33,883 nucleotides of DNA from Flavobacteriales bacterium (GTDB lineage: Bacteria; Bacteroidota; Bacteroidia; Flavobacteriales_D; Crocinitomicaceae). How positions within the stretch are numbered: the stretch's first letter is position 1; every line of letters starts with the position of its first letter. The stretch covers positions 1 through 33,883 of the forward strand of contig CANGIC010000007.1 in the NCBI GenBank assembly GCA_947453795.1, given 5' to 3'. The position numbers and the translations under genes were made by a program. The notes below the pieces were generated by a model. That model did no database searches and was not told the origin of the DNA. It was given only the letters and a program-made list of their open reading frames with translations. Below, piece after piece: positions 32,753 through 33,883 of the stretch.

Positions 32753-33883
32753 TTACGATTCTTTGTAGAAGTCTTCTGGGTTATCATTGATCTTTTTTCC
32801 CGTCGATTCGCTCCACTTATTGACCACTTGAGAAGCAAGTTTATCTTGCTCGGCCAACTGCATTTTCTTGACATTCAGTTCATGGTCAATTTCGAGGAAA
32901 CTTACTTTTTCAGCATCTTTTGACCCGTTTTGTGTATCTACAACAGACTCAGAAAACACAATGCCATGTTGCGCTTCAATGCGTTTTTTATTGTTCTCCA
33001 CCAGGTATTCATACGCCCCTTTGTTCATCATCATTTTAAAGAAGATCGGCCCCGCTTCTATAGAGAAAAGCACCAAGAAGATAATGATTGGAATCCAAAA
33101 ACTCAATTCGTGTGAGATATGGATCCGCTCCAACAAACCATCCAGTTGATAGGCCATTTGCTGATTTTTCTTGTACTCACTATCACGACTTTTATCAATG
33201 ACATCAATTTCTTTCATCAAGCGTTTCTGACGATCTTTTAACCCTTGAATTTCAGGTGCTTTTGATGCAATTTTCGCTTCTAGTTCTGCCTCTTGCTTGT
33301 TCAAGTTTTCACGTTGCGTTTTTGCTGCCGGACCTTCACCGGCCTTCCCTGATCCTATACGACCAGCAATTTCATCTTCCAGACGTTTGCGCGCATCTTG
33401 AATTTCCATTCGCCGTTTTTCAAATGTTGATTCAATGTCCATTTGCTCCTTCTCCACTTTGGCGAGATCGTCTTTCTTCGCCTTCATTTCCATTTCCTTT
33501 TGGGCATCTGTATTTTGATTCAGCTCAATTAAATACTTGTCCTGTTTTTTCTGTAATTCAGCATCAATTTCCGTTTTCAAAATGCGCACCTCCAATGGAG
33601 TTGAAATCGCAATTCCAAGAATGAAGGCAATGATAATCCGCGGCAATGCCTGCAAGAGTTCTTTACCTGAAATCGAATCTTTGCCATCACCCTTTCCTGT
33701 GCTGGACACAATGAAGCGGTCCATGTTTAAAATAATAGATCCCCAAACTACGGCAAAAAACAGGGCCAAAAGCACCCATCCCCATGCCAATGGATTGTCA
33801 CTTACCGCATCCCCTTTGGGTGCAAAAATGGTGTAAAATGCATAGCCACCGGAAACAGCAGCAAGCAATCCCGTGCAGAAAAC
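32753..33883 (-). CDS. DUF4407 domain protein, 5'-partial
   Basis: At least 371 residues are visible. The frame is open to the right edge (VFCTG precedes residue 1 of the visible ORF), so the first helix and start lie outside. Visible parts are the end of helix 1 (LLAAVSGGYAFYTIF), helix 2 (30-47), the family hallmark NMDRFIVSS (48-56), helix 3 (74-90) with STPLEVRIL (89-97), a long coiled coil (about 98-245, rich in Lys, Glu and Gln), helix 4 (257-276) and a helical tail. DUF4407 proteins are widespread in Bacteroidota and uncharacterised. It is the first visible gene of the operon; the promoter is outside the window. Confidence 0.88.
   Translation of the reverse strand, partial: VFCTGLLAAVSGGYAFYTIFAPKGDAVSDNPLAWGWVLLALFFAVVWGSIILNMDRFIVSSTGKGDGKDSISGKELLQALPRIIIAFILGIAISTPLEVRILKTEIDAELQKKQDKYLIELNQNTDAQKEMEMKAKKDDLAKVEKEQMDIESTFEKRRMEIQDARKRLEDEIAGRIGSGKAGEGPAAKTQRENLNKQEAELEAKIASKAPEIQGLKDRQKRLMKEIDVIDKSRDSEYKKNQQMAYQLDGLLERIHISHELSFWIPIIIFLVLFSIEAGPIFFKMMMNKGAYEYLVENNKKRIEAQHGIVFSESVVDTQNGSKDAEKVSFLEIDHELNVKKMQLAEQDKLASQVVNKWSESTGKKINDNPEDFYKES

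Noticed and set aside
28252-33883. Zorya-type defence system (MotA/MotB-like pair with effector)
   Set aside because: The OmpA protein is MotB-like in layout, but no MotA-type motor protein, helicase or nuclease is visible, and DUF4407 does not resemble ZorA by motif. Genes beyond the edge could change this.

Overview
The window is chromosomal DNA from a Bacteroidota bacterium, most likely a flavobacterium near Fluviicola/Crocinitomicaceae. This rests on a secreted protease with a type IX secretion (T9SS) type A C-terminal domain, a small protein resembling the gliding-associated type B domain, a DUF4407 protein, a DUF3127 protein, repeated TAnnTTTG promoter elements close to start codons, and the near absence of Shine-Dalgarno sequences. 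The genus is inferred. No insertion sequence, prophage or CRISPR array was seen.

Layout. 1-2.6 kb: the end of a large collagen-like (Gly-X-Y) surface protein with a strong terminator. 2.7-4.9 kb (minus): tgt followed by an LptF/LptG-type permease. 5-7.4 kb (plus): a membrane glycosyltransferase, an ECF sigma factor overlapping it by 7 bp, and rsmG. 7.4-8 kb (minus): an unknown conserved protein. 8.2-12.3 kb: a P-type cation ATPase that overlaps convergently with a PafA-like phosphatase. 12.3-15.8 kb: miaE, then a secreted M14 zinc carboxypeptidase with PKD and T9SS sorting domains. 16-18.6 kb: sppA and a predicted outer-membrane barrel. 18.7-20.2 kb (minus): tRNA-Leu(UAG) and trigger factor, separated by a terminator. 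20.4-22.4 kb: a flavin reductase-like protein, a DUF3127 protein with an SSB-like acidic tip, a gene-poor stretch, and a stand-alone sorting-domain-like protein. 22.5-26.2 kb: an ABC-F ATPase convergent with a flippase-like protein and glycosyltransferase pair. 26.2-27.7 kb (plus): ruvC, a six-helix membrane protein, and a small two-helix protein built like a potassium-channel pore with a degenerate filter.

28.2-33.9 kb (minus, running off the right edge) is the most interesting part. It is a five-gene, nearly gapless operon: a DUF4407 protein, a divergent second copy of the same architecture, a MotB-like inner-membrane OmpA protein with a Gly-Cys repeat and charged linker, a multi-pass protein ending in a transglutaminase-like cysteine-protease fold, and a DUF350 protein. 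Together they look like a dedicated inner-membrane and peptidoglycan-linked complex of unknown function. Its promoter, and perhaps more genes, lie beyond the window.

The remaining genes are mostly housekeeping: tRNA modification (tgt, miaE), rRNA methylation (rsmG), protein folding and membrane proteolysis (tig, sppA), recombination (ruvC) and envelope assembly (permease, glycosyltransferases).
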